This document shows, piece after piece, positions 9,875 to 19,219 of a DNA stretch of 64,000 bases (positions are counted from its first letter, which is position 1; each line of letters begins with the position of its first letter). The DNA lies in assembly GCA_910588095.1 (NCBI GenBank), contig CAJUQH010000002.1, positions 1 to 64,000 on the forward strand, read 5' to 3'. Both the position numbers and the translations under genes were made by a program. The notes beneath the pieces are model-generated. The model had not been told where the DNA came from and did not search any database. It saw only the letters and a list, made by a program, of their open reading frames with translations. This DNA comes from an uncultured Eggerthellaceae bacterium (GTDB lineage: Bacteria; Actinomycetota; Coriobacteriia; Coriobacteriales; Eggerthellaceae).

Positions 9875-11611
9875 CTACATCTTGACCGGCGCCGAAACGC
9901 CCAGCAGGCTCAGCGAAAGCGCCAGCACGATGCGGGAGGCATCGGCCAGGGCCAGGCGCGCGTCCTGGAGCTTCGCGTCGTCCACCAGCACGTGGCAGTT
10001 GGTGTAGAACTGGTGGAACAGCGACGCCAGGTCCTGCGCGTAGTGGGTCAGGCGGAACGGCGCGCGGTCACGGGCAGCCAGGGCCACCATGGCCGGGAAG
10101 TCGGCCATCTTGCGCATGAGCGCCAGCTCCGACTCGTCGGTGAGGGGGCTCAGGTCGCAGCCTACGGGCACCACGCGGCGCGCCAGCTCATCCATGGTCA
10201 TATCGCCCGCTTCCACGGCCGCCGCAGCGTCCGGGTCGGCCGCCTCGGCAGCGCGCAGCAGGATGGAGCAGATGCGCGCGTGGGCGTACTGCACGTAGTA
10301 CACCGGGTTGGACGAGTCCTTCTTCTTCGCCACCTCGATGTCGAAGTCGATGGGCTGGTCGGACGAGCGCGACAGCATGAGGTAGCGCGTGGCGTCGACG
10401 CCCACTTCCTCCACCAGCTCGCGCAGGGTCACCATCTCGCCGGTGCGCTTGGACATGCGCACGGCCTCGCCGTCGCGATAGAGGTTCACCAGCTGGCCGA
10501 GGGCCACTTCCAGCGCGCCAGGCCAGCCCCACGCCTCGAGCATGCACTCGCAGCGCTTGATGTAGCCGTGATGGTCGGCGCCCCACAGGTCGATGAGGTG
10601 GTCGAAGCCGCGCATCATCTTGTCGTAGTGGTAGGCCACGTCGGACATGAAGTAGGTCATCTCGCCGTTGGCCTTGATGAGCACGCGGTCCTTCTCGTCG
10701 CCCAGGGCCGACGACTTGAACCAGGTGGCGCCGTCCTTCTCGTAGATGTAGCCCTTGTCGTCCATGGCCTTGAGCGAACGTGACACGGGGCTCGTGCCGT
10801 CGTCGCCCTCGACGTAGAGCGAGCGCTCGGAGAACCACCGGTCGAAGGTGGTGCCCATGGTTCCCAGGATGTCGCGCTGGTCGTCGAGCATCATCTGGTA
10901 GGCGATCTCGCGGAAGGCAACCTTGCGCTCGTCGTCGGTCATCGACTCGTACTTGTCGCCCTCGGCGTCGATGATGGACTGGGCTATGTCGCCCACGTAG
11001 GAGCCGCCGTAGCACTGCTCGGGCATCTCGACGTCATGGCCGAGGCACTGCATGTAGCGCACGCCCACGGAGTTGCCGAACACGTCCATCTGGGTGCCAT
11101 GGTCGTTGATGTAGAACTCCTCGTACACGTCGTAGCCCGCGTGGCGCATGACGCGCGCCATGGAGTCGCCGAGCGCCGCCCAGCGGCCATGGCCCACGTG
11201 CAGCGGGCCGGTGGGGTTGGCCGACACGTACTCGAGGTTCACCTTGCGCATGCCCTCGGGGATGGTGCCGCGGCCGAAGCCCTCGGCCTCCTCGCGCACC
11301 TCGCGCACCACTTCCTGGAGCACGGAATCGGAAAGCCGGATGTTGATGAAGCCCGGGCCGGCGATGTCGGTCGAGGCGATCATCGTGTTGGCGGGGATGT
11401 GGTCGACGATGGCCTGGGCCACGTCGCGCGGGCTCTTGTGGGCCAGCTTGGCCGTGCGCATGGCCACGGTCGAGGCCCAGTCGCCGTTGGCCTCGTCGCG
11501 CGGGCGCTCGAGCGCGGCGGCAGGCGCCTCGTCGAGCTCCAGGGAGCCGTCGGCCATGGCGGCCTTGATGGCCTCGTCTATGATGCCTTCGAGTTTCTCA
11601 CGTATATCCAT
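9875..11611 (-). CDS. argS: Arginine-tRNA ligase
   Basis: Class I synthetase charging tRNA-Arg. It shows the N-terminal Add-1 domain, the HIGH-type motif GPLHVGHGRWAALGDS near residue 125, the RMSKRTGE segment in the KMSKS position near 395, and the C-terminal DALR anticodon-binding domain (HARICSILLRA). The 578-aa length is normal. The ATG at 11611 (MDIREKLEG) is preferred over a GTG at 11626, which would touch its own GGGAAG. A tRNA-Arg gene lies 140 nt upstream. Confidence 0.95.
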   Translation of the reverse strand: MDIREKLEGIIDEAIKAAMADGSLELDEAPAAALERPRDEANGDWASTVAMRTAKLAHKSPRDVAQAIVDHIPANTMIASTDIAGPGFINIRLSDSVLQEVVREVREEAEGFGRGTIPEGMRKVNLEYVSANPTGPLHVGHGRWAALGDSMARVMRHAGYDVYEEFYINDHGTQMDVFGNSVGVRYMQCLGHDVEMPEQCYGGSYVGDIAQSIIDAEGDKYESMTDDERKVAFREIAYQMMLDDQRDILGTMGTTFDRWFSERSLYVEGDDGTSPVSRSLKAMDDKGYIYEKDGATWFKSSALGDEKDRVLIKANGEMTYFMSDVAYHYDKMMRGFDHLIDLWGADHHGYIKRCECMLEAWGWPGALEVALGQLVNLYRDGEAVRMSKRTGEMVTLRELVEEVGVDATRYLMLSRSSDQPIDFDIEVAKKKDSSNPVYYVQYAHARICSILLRAAEAADPDAAAAVEAGDMTMDELARRVVPVGCDLSPLTDESELALMRKMADFPAMVALAARDRAPFRLTHYAQDLASLFHQFYTNCHVLVDDAKLQDARLALADASRIVLALSLSLLGVSAPVKM

Positions 11612-11749
11612 AGCGAATCGGTGCACCTTCCCTATCGAGTCGTGTCATCGGTCATGCCCGCAAGGGGCGTACTGCCTTCAGGGTAGCGGCTGCGCCCGGC
11701 CATGCGCGGCGGGAAGCCTGCCGGTCGAGGCCAGGCTGCCCAGCGGAGA

Positions 11750-11825
<76 letters not shown>

Positions 11826-12135
11826 ACGAGCCGCTGCGCTGCGCAGGGGCGCTGCGCTGCATCCCGCTATTATACGCGGATTCGCCCGCTTTCCCAGACC
11901 CGCAGCCGTAAATCTGCGGCATATCCGCCGAAGCGCGTCCGGTCGGCCGCCCGACGCCTCACCGGCTGGCACCCGGCACCTTTCCCGACGCTCTGCCGGC
12001 GGCCATCCGGTGCGGCGCAGGGTCCTTGCCCGGCTGGTTGCCCGACGCAGGACCGGCGTGGCACCGGCTGTGCGCCGACGATCCTGCAAGGCACGCGGGA
12101 TGCATCTGCTGGACTGCTCGCCTAGAATCGAGGCC
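11826..12135. other. Intergenic region between tRNA-Arg and comF
   Basis: About 310 nt without a supported gene. On the minus strand a TATAAT -10 for tRNA-Arg lies at 11869-11874. On the plus strand TAGAAT at 12123-12128 sits only 8 nt before the comF ATG, which would give a nearly leaderless comF mRNA if it is used. The rest is GC-rich with no motif I recognise. Confidence 0.4.
11869..11874 (-). promoter_or_regulatory. -10 element for tRNA-Arg
   Basis: TATAAT on the minus strand, about 44 nt upstream of the tRNA-Arg 5' end. Confidence 0.5.
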
Positions 12136-12882
12136 ATGAGGACCGCCGCACGGAAAACCGCCCCGAACCTGATGCGCCGCCTGGGCGAGGCGGCGGCCGA
12201 GACGCTGTGGACCACCCGCTGCGCCGTATGCGACGCCCCGGGCGAGCTGCTGTGCGCGCCGTGCGCCGAGCGGCTGGCCTACGTGGATGCGCTGCGCGCC
12301 TGCCCCCGCTGCGGCGCGCCCTACGGCGCGGTGCAGTGCACCGAATGCAGCCGCACGATGCTGGCCTCGGCCAGGCGCGCCAGCCTGCCCTGCGACGCCA
12401 TGGCCAGCGCCGTGGCCTTCGACGAGGCAGCGCAGCGGCTCGTGGGCACCTTCAAGGACCGCAGCGAGGCGCGGCTGGCTGCGGTGCTCGGCAGCCTCAT
12501 AGCCCGCGTCGTGCCGCCCGCCTGGATGGCCGAGCGCCCTGTGGTCACGTTCGTGCCCGCCACCCGCGCCGCCCGCGCCCGGCGGGGCTTCGACCACGGG
12601 CAGCTGCTGGCCCAGGCCACGGCAGACCGGCTGGGCCTGCCGCTCGCTGCGCTGCTCGACCAGCCCTCCAGCGCCGACCAGCGCAGGCTTGGCCGACGGG
12701 CCCGCCTCGGCAACATGGGAAAGCGCCTGCGCTGCCTGCCCGGCGCCCCAGCGCCCCCAGCGGTCATCGTGGTGGACGACGTGTGCACCACGGGCGCGAC
12801 GCTCTACAGCGCGGCCGACGCGCTGCGCGAGGGCGGCACGCGCACCGTCTACGGCGCTGCCTTCGCCCGGGTATGGGATTGA
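12136..12882 (+). CDS. ComF family phosphoribosyltransferase-like protein
   Basis: Related to ComFC/GntX, which are needed for natural transformation or nucleotide salvage in some bacteria. It has an N-terminal double zinc-ribbon (CAVC, CAPC, CPRCG, CTEC between about residues 29 and 74) and a C-terminal type I PRTase fold with the PRPP motif VIVVDDVCTTGATL near residue 215. 248 aa, full length. The ATG at 12136 follows CGAGG. No other competence gene is in view, so the physiological role is open. Confidence 0.85.
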   Translation: MRTAARKTAPNLMRRLGEAAAETLWTTRCAVCDAPGELLCAPCAERLAYVDALRACPRCGAPYGAVQCTECSRTMLASARRASLPCDAMASAVAFDEAAQRLVGTFKDRSEARLAAVLGSLIARVVPPAWMAERPVVTFVPATRAARARRGFDHGQLLAQATADRLGLPLAALLDQPSSADQRRLGRRARLGNMGKRLRCLPGAPAPPAVIVVDDVCTTGATLYSAADALREGGTRTVYGAAFARVWD

Positions 12883-12898
12883 TCGTGCGGAGATGCGC

Positions 12899-14227
12899 CT
12901 AGTCGCGGCGCTGCGGTATGGCCGAGCTGGTGGAGTATTCCGCCACATCCACGGTGATGGAATGCTTGATGGGCTTCCAGCTGGCCTTGCCCACCAGCGC
13001 CACCAGCGCGATGGGGATGTAGGTGAGCATGAACACCGGGAACGTGAACATCGACCGGATCTTCACCGCCGTGGAGGCGCGGATGGAATCCCACTCCACG
13101 AACGTGGTCAGCACGCCCAGGACGAACATGAACAGCACGTAGTTTGCCAGGCAGAAGAAGATGGACGACACCGAGCTGGCCACGGCCACGCCGGTGCTCA
13201 TGAGGCCCATGGAGGCCAGGGCGATGATGATGGCGTTGAACGTGATGGATATCACCGACAGCAGCATGCCCGGCGCGATGGTCATGAGCATGTCATAGCA
13301 CGCGAAGCGGTAGCCGCGGGGGTTCGCGAAGATGCCCTTCACCAGGCCGCCGGCGTAATGGGCGAACACCTGGTAGAACCCCTTGGCCCAGCGATAGCGC
13401 TGGTTCCACGAATCGCGGAAGGTGATGGGCTGCTCGTCGTAGAGCACGGCCGTCGGGCAATAGGCGATGCGCGTGCCATGGATGATGGAGTCGGTGGAGA
13501 ACTCGATGTCCTCGGTGAGCAGGTGCCACTTCCAGCCGCCCGCGCGCTCCAGCACGTCCGCAGCGATGAAGAAACCGGTGCCCGACACGGCGCACGAGGT
13601 GTTGAGCGAGAGGCGCGCCTGGTTGAGGAACTTGGCCTCGCGCAGGAACCATACGCCGTAGCCGGCCGATATCCAGTTGGAGGCGAAGTTCTTGGAGTTG
13701 CGGTAGCTGGTGGACGCCTTCGCGCCGCCGTCGAAGGTCTTGTTCATCTCGCGGAAGTAGTTGACGTCCAGCACGTTGTCGGCATCGAACACGAAGTATG
13801 CCTCGTAGTCGTTGTCGGCGTACTTGTCCCAGATGGCCTTCAGGCCGTAATCGAGGGCATAGCCCTTGCCCACCTGCTTGTCGTTGCTGCGCGGGAACAC
13901 GATGGCCCCGGCATCGCGGGCGACGTCGGCTGTGTCGTCGGTGCAGTTGTCGGCGATGACGAACACGTCGATGAGCTCGGTGGGATAGTTCTGCACCTGG
14001 ATGGAGTGGATGAGGTCGGCGATGACCGCCGACTCGTTGCGCGCCGCCACCAGCACGGCGTAGCGGTGGTTGCGCTTCGCCTCGGCCTTGGGGGCACGGT
14101 GCGTGAGCACCCAGAACACGTAGAACAGCTGGTAGGTATAGCAGCAAGTGAACGCGACGAACACGCACACGTTGAATATGTCGACGAATGACAGGCTGGC
14201 CATCACGTCGCTCATCGTATCGAACAT
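12899..14227 (-). CDS. Membrane-bound GT2 family glycosyltransferase
   Basis: A processive-type inverting glycosyltransferase of the inner membrane. One N-terminal helix (about residues 14-38) is followed by a GT-A domain with AARNES, FVFDADN (DxD), TEDIEF and the QRYRW motif (Q-x-x-R-W) typical of cellulose, hyaluronan and poly-GlcNAc synthases. Three or four C-terminal helices complete a possible polymer channel. 442 aa from the ATG at 14227, with AAGGAG 12 nt upstream. It stands alone, with no PilZ or export partner in view, so the sugar and polymer are unknown. Confidence 0.85.
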   Translation of the reverse strand: MFDTMSDVMASLSFVDIFNVCVFVAFTCCYTYQLFYVFWVLTHRAPKAEAKRNHRYAVLVAARNESAVIADLIHSIQVQNYPTELIDVFVIADNCTDDTADVARDAGAIVFPRSNDKQVGKGYALDYGLKAIWDKYADNDYEAYFVFDADNVLDVNYFREMNKTFDGGAKASTSYRNSKNFASNWISAGYGVWFLREAKFLNQARLSLNTSCAVSGTGFFIAADVLERAGGWKWHLLTEDIEFSTDSIIHGTRIAYCPTAVLYDEQPITFRDSWNQRYRWAKGFYQVFAHYAGGLVKGIFANPRGYRFACYDMLMTIAPGMLLSVISITFNAIIIALASMGLMSTGVAVASSVSSIFFCLANYVLFMFVLGVLTTFVEWDSIRASTAVKIRSMFTFPVFMLTYIPIALVALVGKASWKPIKHSITVDVAEYSTSSAIPQRRD

Positions 14228-14564
14228 GGCTCGGGCGCGCTCCTTAGACGCTTGGGTACAAACCTTTGAGATTATAGGCCGCCTGGGAGCGCCCGCAGCC
14301 GAACAGCGCGCAAAAAGATGCCCTAGGCACAAGGTTCCCCAGGTAAGCGGCGCGTTGGCGCCTTCCTTGCGGCGCTTCCTCCACAGAATCCACACGCCGG
14401 AGGCCGCCCTGGCGTCCCTTCCCGCCATGGGCCGCCCGGCGCCTGTGCTACCCTATCCACCGGCAACAGCCGCCTCGGGGCCGGCGCCTTCCGCCTTCTG
14501 CTCGGAGGGCCGGCACCGCCCGCCCCTGACCATACCCTGGATCAACGACGAAGGAGCCGCGCGC
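14228..14564. other. Divergent intergenic region between glycosyltransferase and ahcY
   Basis: 337 nt holding the divergent promoters. The minus strand has a clear TATAAT at 14271-14276 for the glycosyltransferase. I looked for an SAH riboswitch before ahcY and did not see its conserved core. Confidence 0.4.
14271..14276 (-). promoter_or_regulatory. -10 element for the GT2 gene
   Basis: TATAAT on the minus strand, 43 nt upstream of the start codon. No good -35 is visible at 17 nt. Confidence 0.5.
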
Positions 14565-15833
14565 ATGACCGCAGAGCACTACGACATCAAAGACCTGAGC
14601 CTGGCCGACGAGGGCCTGGCGCGCATCCGCTGGGCCGACGCCGACATGCCGGTGCTCGCATCCATCCGCGAGCGCTTCGAGCGCGAGAAGCCGCTCGACG
14701 GCGTGCGCATCGGCGCGTGCCTGCACGTGACCACCGAGACCGCCAACCTGGTGCGCACCCTGGCCGCCGGTGGCGCGCAGGTGCGCCTGTGCGCGTCGAA
14801 TCCGCTGTCCACCCAGGACGACACCGCCGCCTCGCTCGTGCGCGACTTCGGCATAGAGGTGTTCGCCATCAAGGGCGAGGACACCCCCACCTACTACGAG
14901 CACGTGGACGCGGTGATCGACTTCGCGCCCCAGATAACCATGGACGACGGCGCCGACGTGGTGGGCCGCATCCATGAGAGCCGCCGTGAGGCGCTGGATG
15001 CCATCATCGGCGGCACCGAGGAGACCACCACCGGCGTCGTGCGCCTGGCGGCCATGGCGGCCGAGGGCGCGCTGGCCTACCCCATCGTGGCCGTGAACGA
15101 CGCCAAGACCAAGCACTTCTTCGACAACCGCTACGGCACGGGCCAGTCCACGCTGGATGGCATCGTGCGCCTGACGAACCGCCTGCTGGCGGGCCGCACC
15201 ATGGTGGTGAGCGGCTACGGCTGGTGCGGCAAGGGCCTGGCCATGCGCGCCAAGGGCATGGGCGCCCGGGTCATCGTGTGCGAGGTCGACCCGACCGCCG
15301 CGCTCGAGGCCCACATGGACGGCTTCGAGGTCATGCCGCGCGAGGAGGCGGCGAAGCGCTGCGACATATGGGTGACGGTGACCGGCAACCTGAACGTCAT
15401 CGACGAGCCCTGCTACGCCACCATGAAGGACGGCGCCATCATCTGCAACTCGGGGCACTTCAACTCCGAGATCAACATCCCCTGGCTCGAGGACAACGCC
15501 GTGCGCAAGACGGCCCTCAAGCCGCTGGTGGACGAGTACGAGCTGCCCGACGGCCGCACCATCGTGCTGCTGGCCGAGGGGCGCCTGGTGAACCTCTCCG
15601 GCGCCGAGGGGCACCCCGCCAACGTCATGGACATGAGCTTCGCGAACCAGGCGCTGTGCGCCGAGCACATGGTGGCCCATGCCGCCGAGATGCCGCCCGC
15701 GGTCTACGACGTGCCGGCCGAGATCGACAACGCCGTGGCTGCCGTCAAGCTGGAGACGCTGGGCGTGGCCATCGACGAGCTGACGCCCGAGCAGGTGGCC
15801 TACATGAACTCCTGGGAGATGGGCACCGTCTAG
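14565..15833 (+). CDS. ahcY: Adenosylhomocysteinase
   Basis: Hydrolyses S-adenosylhomocysteine to adenosine and homocysteine, relieving product inhibition of methyltransferases. The sequence shows HVTTETANLV, NDAKTKHFFDNRYGTG, the NAD-binding GYGWCGKG and the C-terminal HPANVMDMSF. The 422-aa length matches the shorter thermophile/archaeal-type enzymes lacking the insert of the 430-470-aa forms. The ATG at 14565 follows AAGGAG. The product would be relevant to the SAM-consuming ArsM and ArsS enzymes encoded further right, although not linked. Confidence 0.95.
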   Translation: MTAEHYDIKDLSLADEGLARIRWADADMPVLASIRERFEREKPLDGVRIGACLHVTTETANLVRTLAAGGAQVRLCASNPLSTQDDTAASLVRDFGIEVFAIKGEDTPTYYEHVDAVIDFAPQITMDDGADVVGRIHESRREALDAIIGGTEETTTGVVRLAAMAAEGALAYPIVAVNDAKTKHFFDNRYGTGQSTLDGIVRLTNRLLAGRTMVVSGYGWCGKGLAMRAKGMGARVIVCEVDPTAALEAHMDGFEVMPREEAAKRCDIWVTVTGNLNVIDEPCYATMKDGAIICNSGHFNSEINIPWLEDNAVRKTALKPLVDEYELPDGRTIVLLAEGRLVNLSGAEGHPANVMDMSFANQALCAEHMVAHAAEMPPAVYDVPAEIDNAVAAVKLETLGVAIDELTPEQVAYMNSWEMGTV

Positions 15834-15871
15834 GCACAGCCGCGAACAGGGCCTTGAGGCCCACCGAAAGC

Positions 15872-15903
15872 CAGGAAGGGCGCCTCGAGAGGCGCCCTTC
15901 CTG
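15872..15903. terminator. Stem-loop between convergent ahcY and dxs
   Basis: CAGGAAGGGCGCCTC pairs perfectly with its complement across a 2-3-nt loop, giving about 14-15 bp. The T-runs on both sides are weak, but the placement between two convergent stops suggests bidirectional termination. Confidence 0.6.
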
Positions 15904-15996
15904 TTGCTTGGGCTGCGAAAGGCTGGGGAGGGCATGGGAAGCGCCAGGCAAGAAGGCTGCGTCCGGAAGCGACGCCCGGACTCCCGCGCGAACGGC

Positions 15997-17877
15997 TCAG
16001 CGGCGCAGCGCGCCCTCCACGGCCGCAGCGATGCCCTGGGCGTCGAGCCCCAGCTCGTGCAGAACCTCGGCCACCGAGCCCTGCATGACGAACCGGTCGC
16101 CCACGCCCAAGGTGACCGCAGGCACCTGCGACCCCTGACGCGCCAGCACCTCGAGCACGCCCTCGCCCGCCCCGCCGGCGATGACGCCTTCCTCCGCCGT
16201 GACCACGAGCCCGGTGGCCGCCGCGTCGGCGATGGCCTGCTCGTCAAGGGGCTTCACCCAGCGCATGTCCACCACACGCGCCTCGATGCCGCGGGCTGCC
16301 AGCAGCTCGGCTGCCTCCTTCGCCTGGCCCACCATGCGCCCGAAGGCCAGCACCGACACGTCACCGCCCTCGCGCACCACGCGGGCGCGGCCCGGCTCCA
16401 GCACCTCGGGCTGCTCGGGCAGCACCGCGCCCTCGCCCGCCCCGCGCGGGTAGCGCAGCGCGAAGGGCCCGCCCAGGGCCAGGGCCGTGTGCAGCGCGCT
16501 CACCAGCTCAGCCTCGTCAGAGGGCGCCAGCACCCGCAGGCCAGGCACCATGCGCGTGTAGGCGATGTCGAACACGCCGTTGTGCGTGGGGCCGTCGTCG
16601 CCGACGATGCCCGCACGGTCCAGCGCCAGCACCACGTCGAGCTCGGGCAGCGCGCAGTCGATCACCATCTGGTCGATGGCCCGCTGCATGAACGTGGAGT
16701 ACACGGCCACCACGGGCTTCCGCCCGCCCAGGGCCAGGCCGCTCGCCATGCCCACCGCCTGGGCCTCGGCGATGCCCACATCCACGAAGCGGCTCGGGAA
16801 CCTGCGCGCGAAGTCCTTGAGGCCCGTGCCCGACTCCATGGCAGCGGTGATGGCCACGATGCGGTCGTCGGCCCGCGCCTCGTGGCACAGCGCCTCGCCG
16901 AACACCTCGGTGTAGGTGCGCCGCCGCGATTCCTGCGGCTTCGCCTCGCCGGTGGCCACCACGTAGGGCCCCACGCCATGAAAGCGCTCGGGATCGGCCA
17001 TGGCGGGCTCGTAGCCAGCGCCCTTCTTCGTCACCACGTGCATGAGCGCCGGGGCGTCCATGGACAGCAGCAGCTCGAGCGTCTCCTTCAGCGCGCCGAT
17101 GTCGTGACCGTCGATGGGCGCCGTGCACACGATGCCCAGCTGCTCGAACAGCATCGCCTGGGGTATGGCGAACTGCTTCATGGATTCCTTGATGGTCTTG
17201 CCCAGGTGCGCCATGGCGTTGGAGAAGGCGCCGCCCGCCTCCATGCGCTCCTGCAGCGCCTCGCGCGCGTCGCGGTACTGCGACGTGGCGCGCAGGTTGC
17301 CGAAGTGGCGCATGAGCGAGCCCACGTTGCGCGAGATGGACATCTCGTTGTCGTTGAGGATTATGACGAGCGGCAGCTGCTCGGCACCCAGGTAGTTCAG
17401 CGCCTCGAAGGCCATGCCGCCCGCGATGGAGGCGTCGCCGATGACGGCCACGATGCGCTCGTCGCTGCCCTTGAGCAGCCGCGCCTTGGCCAGGCCCGTG
17501 GCCACCGAGAGCGAGTCGGAAGCATGGCCCGAGGGATGCACGTCGAAGGGGCTCTCGCTCGGCCGCGGGAAGCCCGACAGGCCGCCATAGGTGCGCAGCG
17601 TGCCGAACAGGTCGCGCCGCCCGGTGACCAGCTTGTGGGCGTAGGCCTGATGGCCCACGTCGAACACGAGCTTGTCCTTGGGGGCGTCCAGCACGCTGTG
17701 GGCGGCCAGGATTATCTCCACCGCGCCCAGCGAGGAGGCCACGTGCCCTCCGGTCACCGAGGTGGTCTCGACTATCTGGGTGCGAATCTCCTGGGCGAGG
17801 ATGCCCAGCTCCTCGTCAGAGAGCACCTTCAGGTCGGCCGGCGACCCGATGGCGTCGAGTATGCGCGGGGCGTCCAT
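15997..17877 (-). CDS. dxs: 1-deoxy-D-xylulose-5-phosphate synthase
   Basis: First enzyme of the MEP isoprenoid pathway. It condenses pyruvate with glyceraldehyde 3-phosphate using thiamine diphosphate. Visible features are the ThDP motif starting GDASIAGGMAFEALN, the catalytic-region His in GHQAYAHK, the MESGTGL segment, and a C-terminal transketolase domain ending GVGDRFVMQG. 626 aa from the ATG at 17877; the frame continues upstream only by shadowing xseB. It is the final gene of the carboxylase-nusB-xseB operon. Confidence 0.95.
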   Translation of the reverse strand: MDAPRILDAIGSPADLKVLSDEELGILAQEIRTQIVETTSVTGGHVASSLGAVEIILAAHSVLDAPKDKLVFDVGHQAYAHKLVTGRRDLFGTLRTYGGLSGFPRPSESPFDVHPSGHASDSLSVATGLAKARLLKGSDERIVAVIGDASIAGGMAFEALNYLGAEQLPLVIILNDNEMSISRNVGSLMRHFGNLRATSQYRDAREALQERMEAGGAFSNAMAHLGKTIKESMKQFAIPQAMLFEQLGIVCTAPIDGHDIGALKETLELLLSMDAPALMHVVTKKGAGYEPAMADPERFHGVGPYVVATGEAKPQESRRRTYTEVFGEALCHEARADDRIVAITAAMESGTGLKDFARRFPSRFVDVGIAEAQAVGMASGLALGGRKPVVAVYSTFMQRAIDQMVIDCALPELDVVLALDRAGIVGDDGPTHNGVFDIAYTRMVPGLRVLAPSDEAELVSALHTALALGGPFALRYPRGAGEGAVLPEQPEVLEPGRARVVREGGDVSVLAFGRMVGQAKEAAELLAARGIEARVVDMRWVKPLDEQAIADAAATGLVVTAEEGVIAGGAGEGVLEVLARQGSQVPAVTLGVGDRFVMQGSVAEVLHELGLDAQGIAAAVEGALRR

Positions 17878-17891
17878 GGCGCGTCCTGCCC

Positions 17892-18230
17892 TCAGGCGCC
17901 GGGGCGCGGCTCGGGCTGGCCAGCGGCCCCGTCTTCCGCGGAAGCCGCGGGGGCATCGGGTGCGACGGCGGCCGCAGCAACGCCACGAGCGGCAGCCTCC
18001 CCTGCCTCGGCGCCTTCCGCGCCCTCGGCCCCGTCGGCCTCCGGCTCGTCGGGCGGATACAGCTCCTGCAGGCCCTCCTCGCTCAGCGCGCACGCCTGGC
18101 GCGCCAGCTGGGCCGCCTCCTCGTACAGGCCCAGGGCCTCGTCGAGCGATATGTCCTCGCGGGCCACTTCGTCGGCGATGGCCTGGAGGCGCTCCTCCAC
18201 TGCCTCGAACGTCTCGTAGCGCTCGTCCAT
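17892..18230 (-). CDS. xseB: Exodeoxyribonuclease VII small subunit with long acidic tail
   Basis: Small subunit of exonuclease VII, which with XseA degrades single-stranded DNA. The first 70 residues are the canonical XseB helical hairpin (ETFEAVEERLQAIADEV, then LDEALGLYEEAAQLARQA). About 45 extra residues rich in Ala, Glu and Gly follow; the family usually ends near 65-80. The ATG at 18230 lies directly beside the nusB stop. No xseA is present in the window, which is unusual since the two are commonly adjacent. Confidence 0.85.
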   Translation of the reverse strand: MDERYETFEAVEERLQAIADEVAREDISLDEALGLYEEAAQLARQACALSEEGLQELYPPDEPEADGAEGAEGAEAGEAAARGVAAAAVAPDAPAASAEDGAAGQPEPRPGA

Positions 18231-18231
18231 G

Positions 18232-18783
18232 CTAAGCCTCGCTTCCCTCGGCCGCCATGGGTGCGGCGCCGTCGGCATCGCTGGCAGGGCGGTCACCCGT
18301 ACCCCCCCCGGCGTCACCCGCTGCCGGCTCCTCGGCCGGGCTGCCCACGGCGTCAGCAGCGCCCTCGGCCTCCAGCGAACGGGCTATCTGGCCCAGCACG
18401 CCGTTGACGAAGCGGGGCGAGTCGTCCTCGCCGCCGAAGCCCTTGGCCAGCTCCACGGCCTCGTTGATGGTCACCGAGACGGGCACCTGGTCGCAGTACA
18501 GCATCTCGAAGGCCGCCAGGCGCAGTATCATGCGGTCGACGATGGGCATGCGCTCCACCGACCAGTTCTCAGACACCGATGCCAGGCGGCTGTCGATGTC
18601 GGCGCGATGGCTCTCGACGCCCTTCGCCAGCATGACGGCGTAGTCGCTCAAGGAGCCGTCCTCGACCAGGCACAGCCCCTGCTCCAGCACCACGCTGGGT
18701 GCGAGGTTCTGTATCTCGCTCGTGTAAAGCACCTGGACGGCGCAGCGCCGCGCGAAGGTGCGCTCATGGCGTTTGGCAGACAT
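18232..18783 (-). CDS. nusB: Transcription antitermination protein NusB
   Basis: An RNA-binding antitermination factor that acts with NusE (S10) on rRNA operons. The core (residues about 5-140) shows RRCAVQVLYTSE and DRMILRLAAFEMLY...TINEAVELAKGFG. The C-terminal 40 residues are a low-complexity Ala/Gly/Glu tail that contains a run of eight G bases (18302-18309). Starts at the ATG at 18783 with GGGAAG upstream. The stop abuts the xseB start. Confidence 0.92.
   Translation of the reverse strand: MSAKRHERTFARRCAVQVLYTSEIQNLAPSVVLEQGLCLVEDGSLSDYAVMLAKGVESHRADIDSRLASVSENWSVERMPIVDRMILRLAAFEMLYCDQVPVSVTINEAVELAKGFGGEDDSPRFVNGVLGQIARSLEAEGAADAVGSPAEEPAAGDAGGGTGDRPASDADGAAPMAAEGSEA
18302..18309 (-). 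repeat. G8 tract in the nusB 3' tail
   Basis: Eight consecutive G residues on the coding (minus) strand, in the dispensable-looking C-terminal tail of nusB and just before xseB. Slippage here would change only the tail and where nusB ends. Confidence 0.7.
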
Positions 18784-18868
18784 GGTTACCTGGCTTCCCT
18801 TTTCGTCTCGGTTGCGGGCAGGCTCGGAAGCGCCCCGCCTCGGGGCGCCAGCAACTGGGCCTTCGCGC

Positions 18869-19219
18869 TCACGCAGCGAAGGCGATGCTGTCAATGAAGA
18901 TGTCGACGCGGTCGGTGCCGACGCCAGCCTGCACCATCAGGGCATCGGCCACGACGGCGCGCACCTCGGCGGCCACGTCGGGCAGCGAATAGCCGTAGAC
19001 CGCCTTGATGTGCAGCTCCACCTGAGCCTTGCCCTCGCCGGTCATCTCGACGGCGATGGCCCGGGCCGTCGGCTTGGGGCTGAGCAGCCCGCGGATGCCG
19101 CCTTGGGCGGGCACCTCCACGGCTGCCACGCCCTTCACCTCGGTGGCTGCCAGCGCGATGATGGTGTCTATAACGCCTGGGGCCAGCGACATGTTGGCCG
19201 CGTTGCTTCCTTCGCTCAT
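18869..19219 (-). CDS. Asp23/Gls24 family protein
   Basis: A 116-aa protein of the Asp23 (alkaline-shock) family, with PGVIDTIIALAATEVKGV and LPDVAAEVRAVVADAL typical of the domain. Members are often envelope-stress proteins, and many lie between accBC-like genes and nusB in Firmicutes and Actinobacteria, as here. Its ATG overlaps the accC stop (ATGA), which implies translational coupling. The exact role is not known. Confidence 0.85.
   Translation of the reverse strand: MSEGSNAANMSLAPGVIDTIIALAATEVKGVAAVEVPAQGGIRGLLSPKPTARAIAVEMTGEGKAQVELHIKAVYGYSLPDVAAEVRAVVADALMVQAGVGTDRVDIFIDSIAFAA

Noticed and set aside
14228..14564. SAH riboswitch upstream of ahcY
   Set aside because: The leader is GC-rich and structured, but I could not find the conserved SAH-aptamer core. 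A covariance-model search would settle it.
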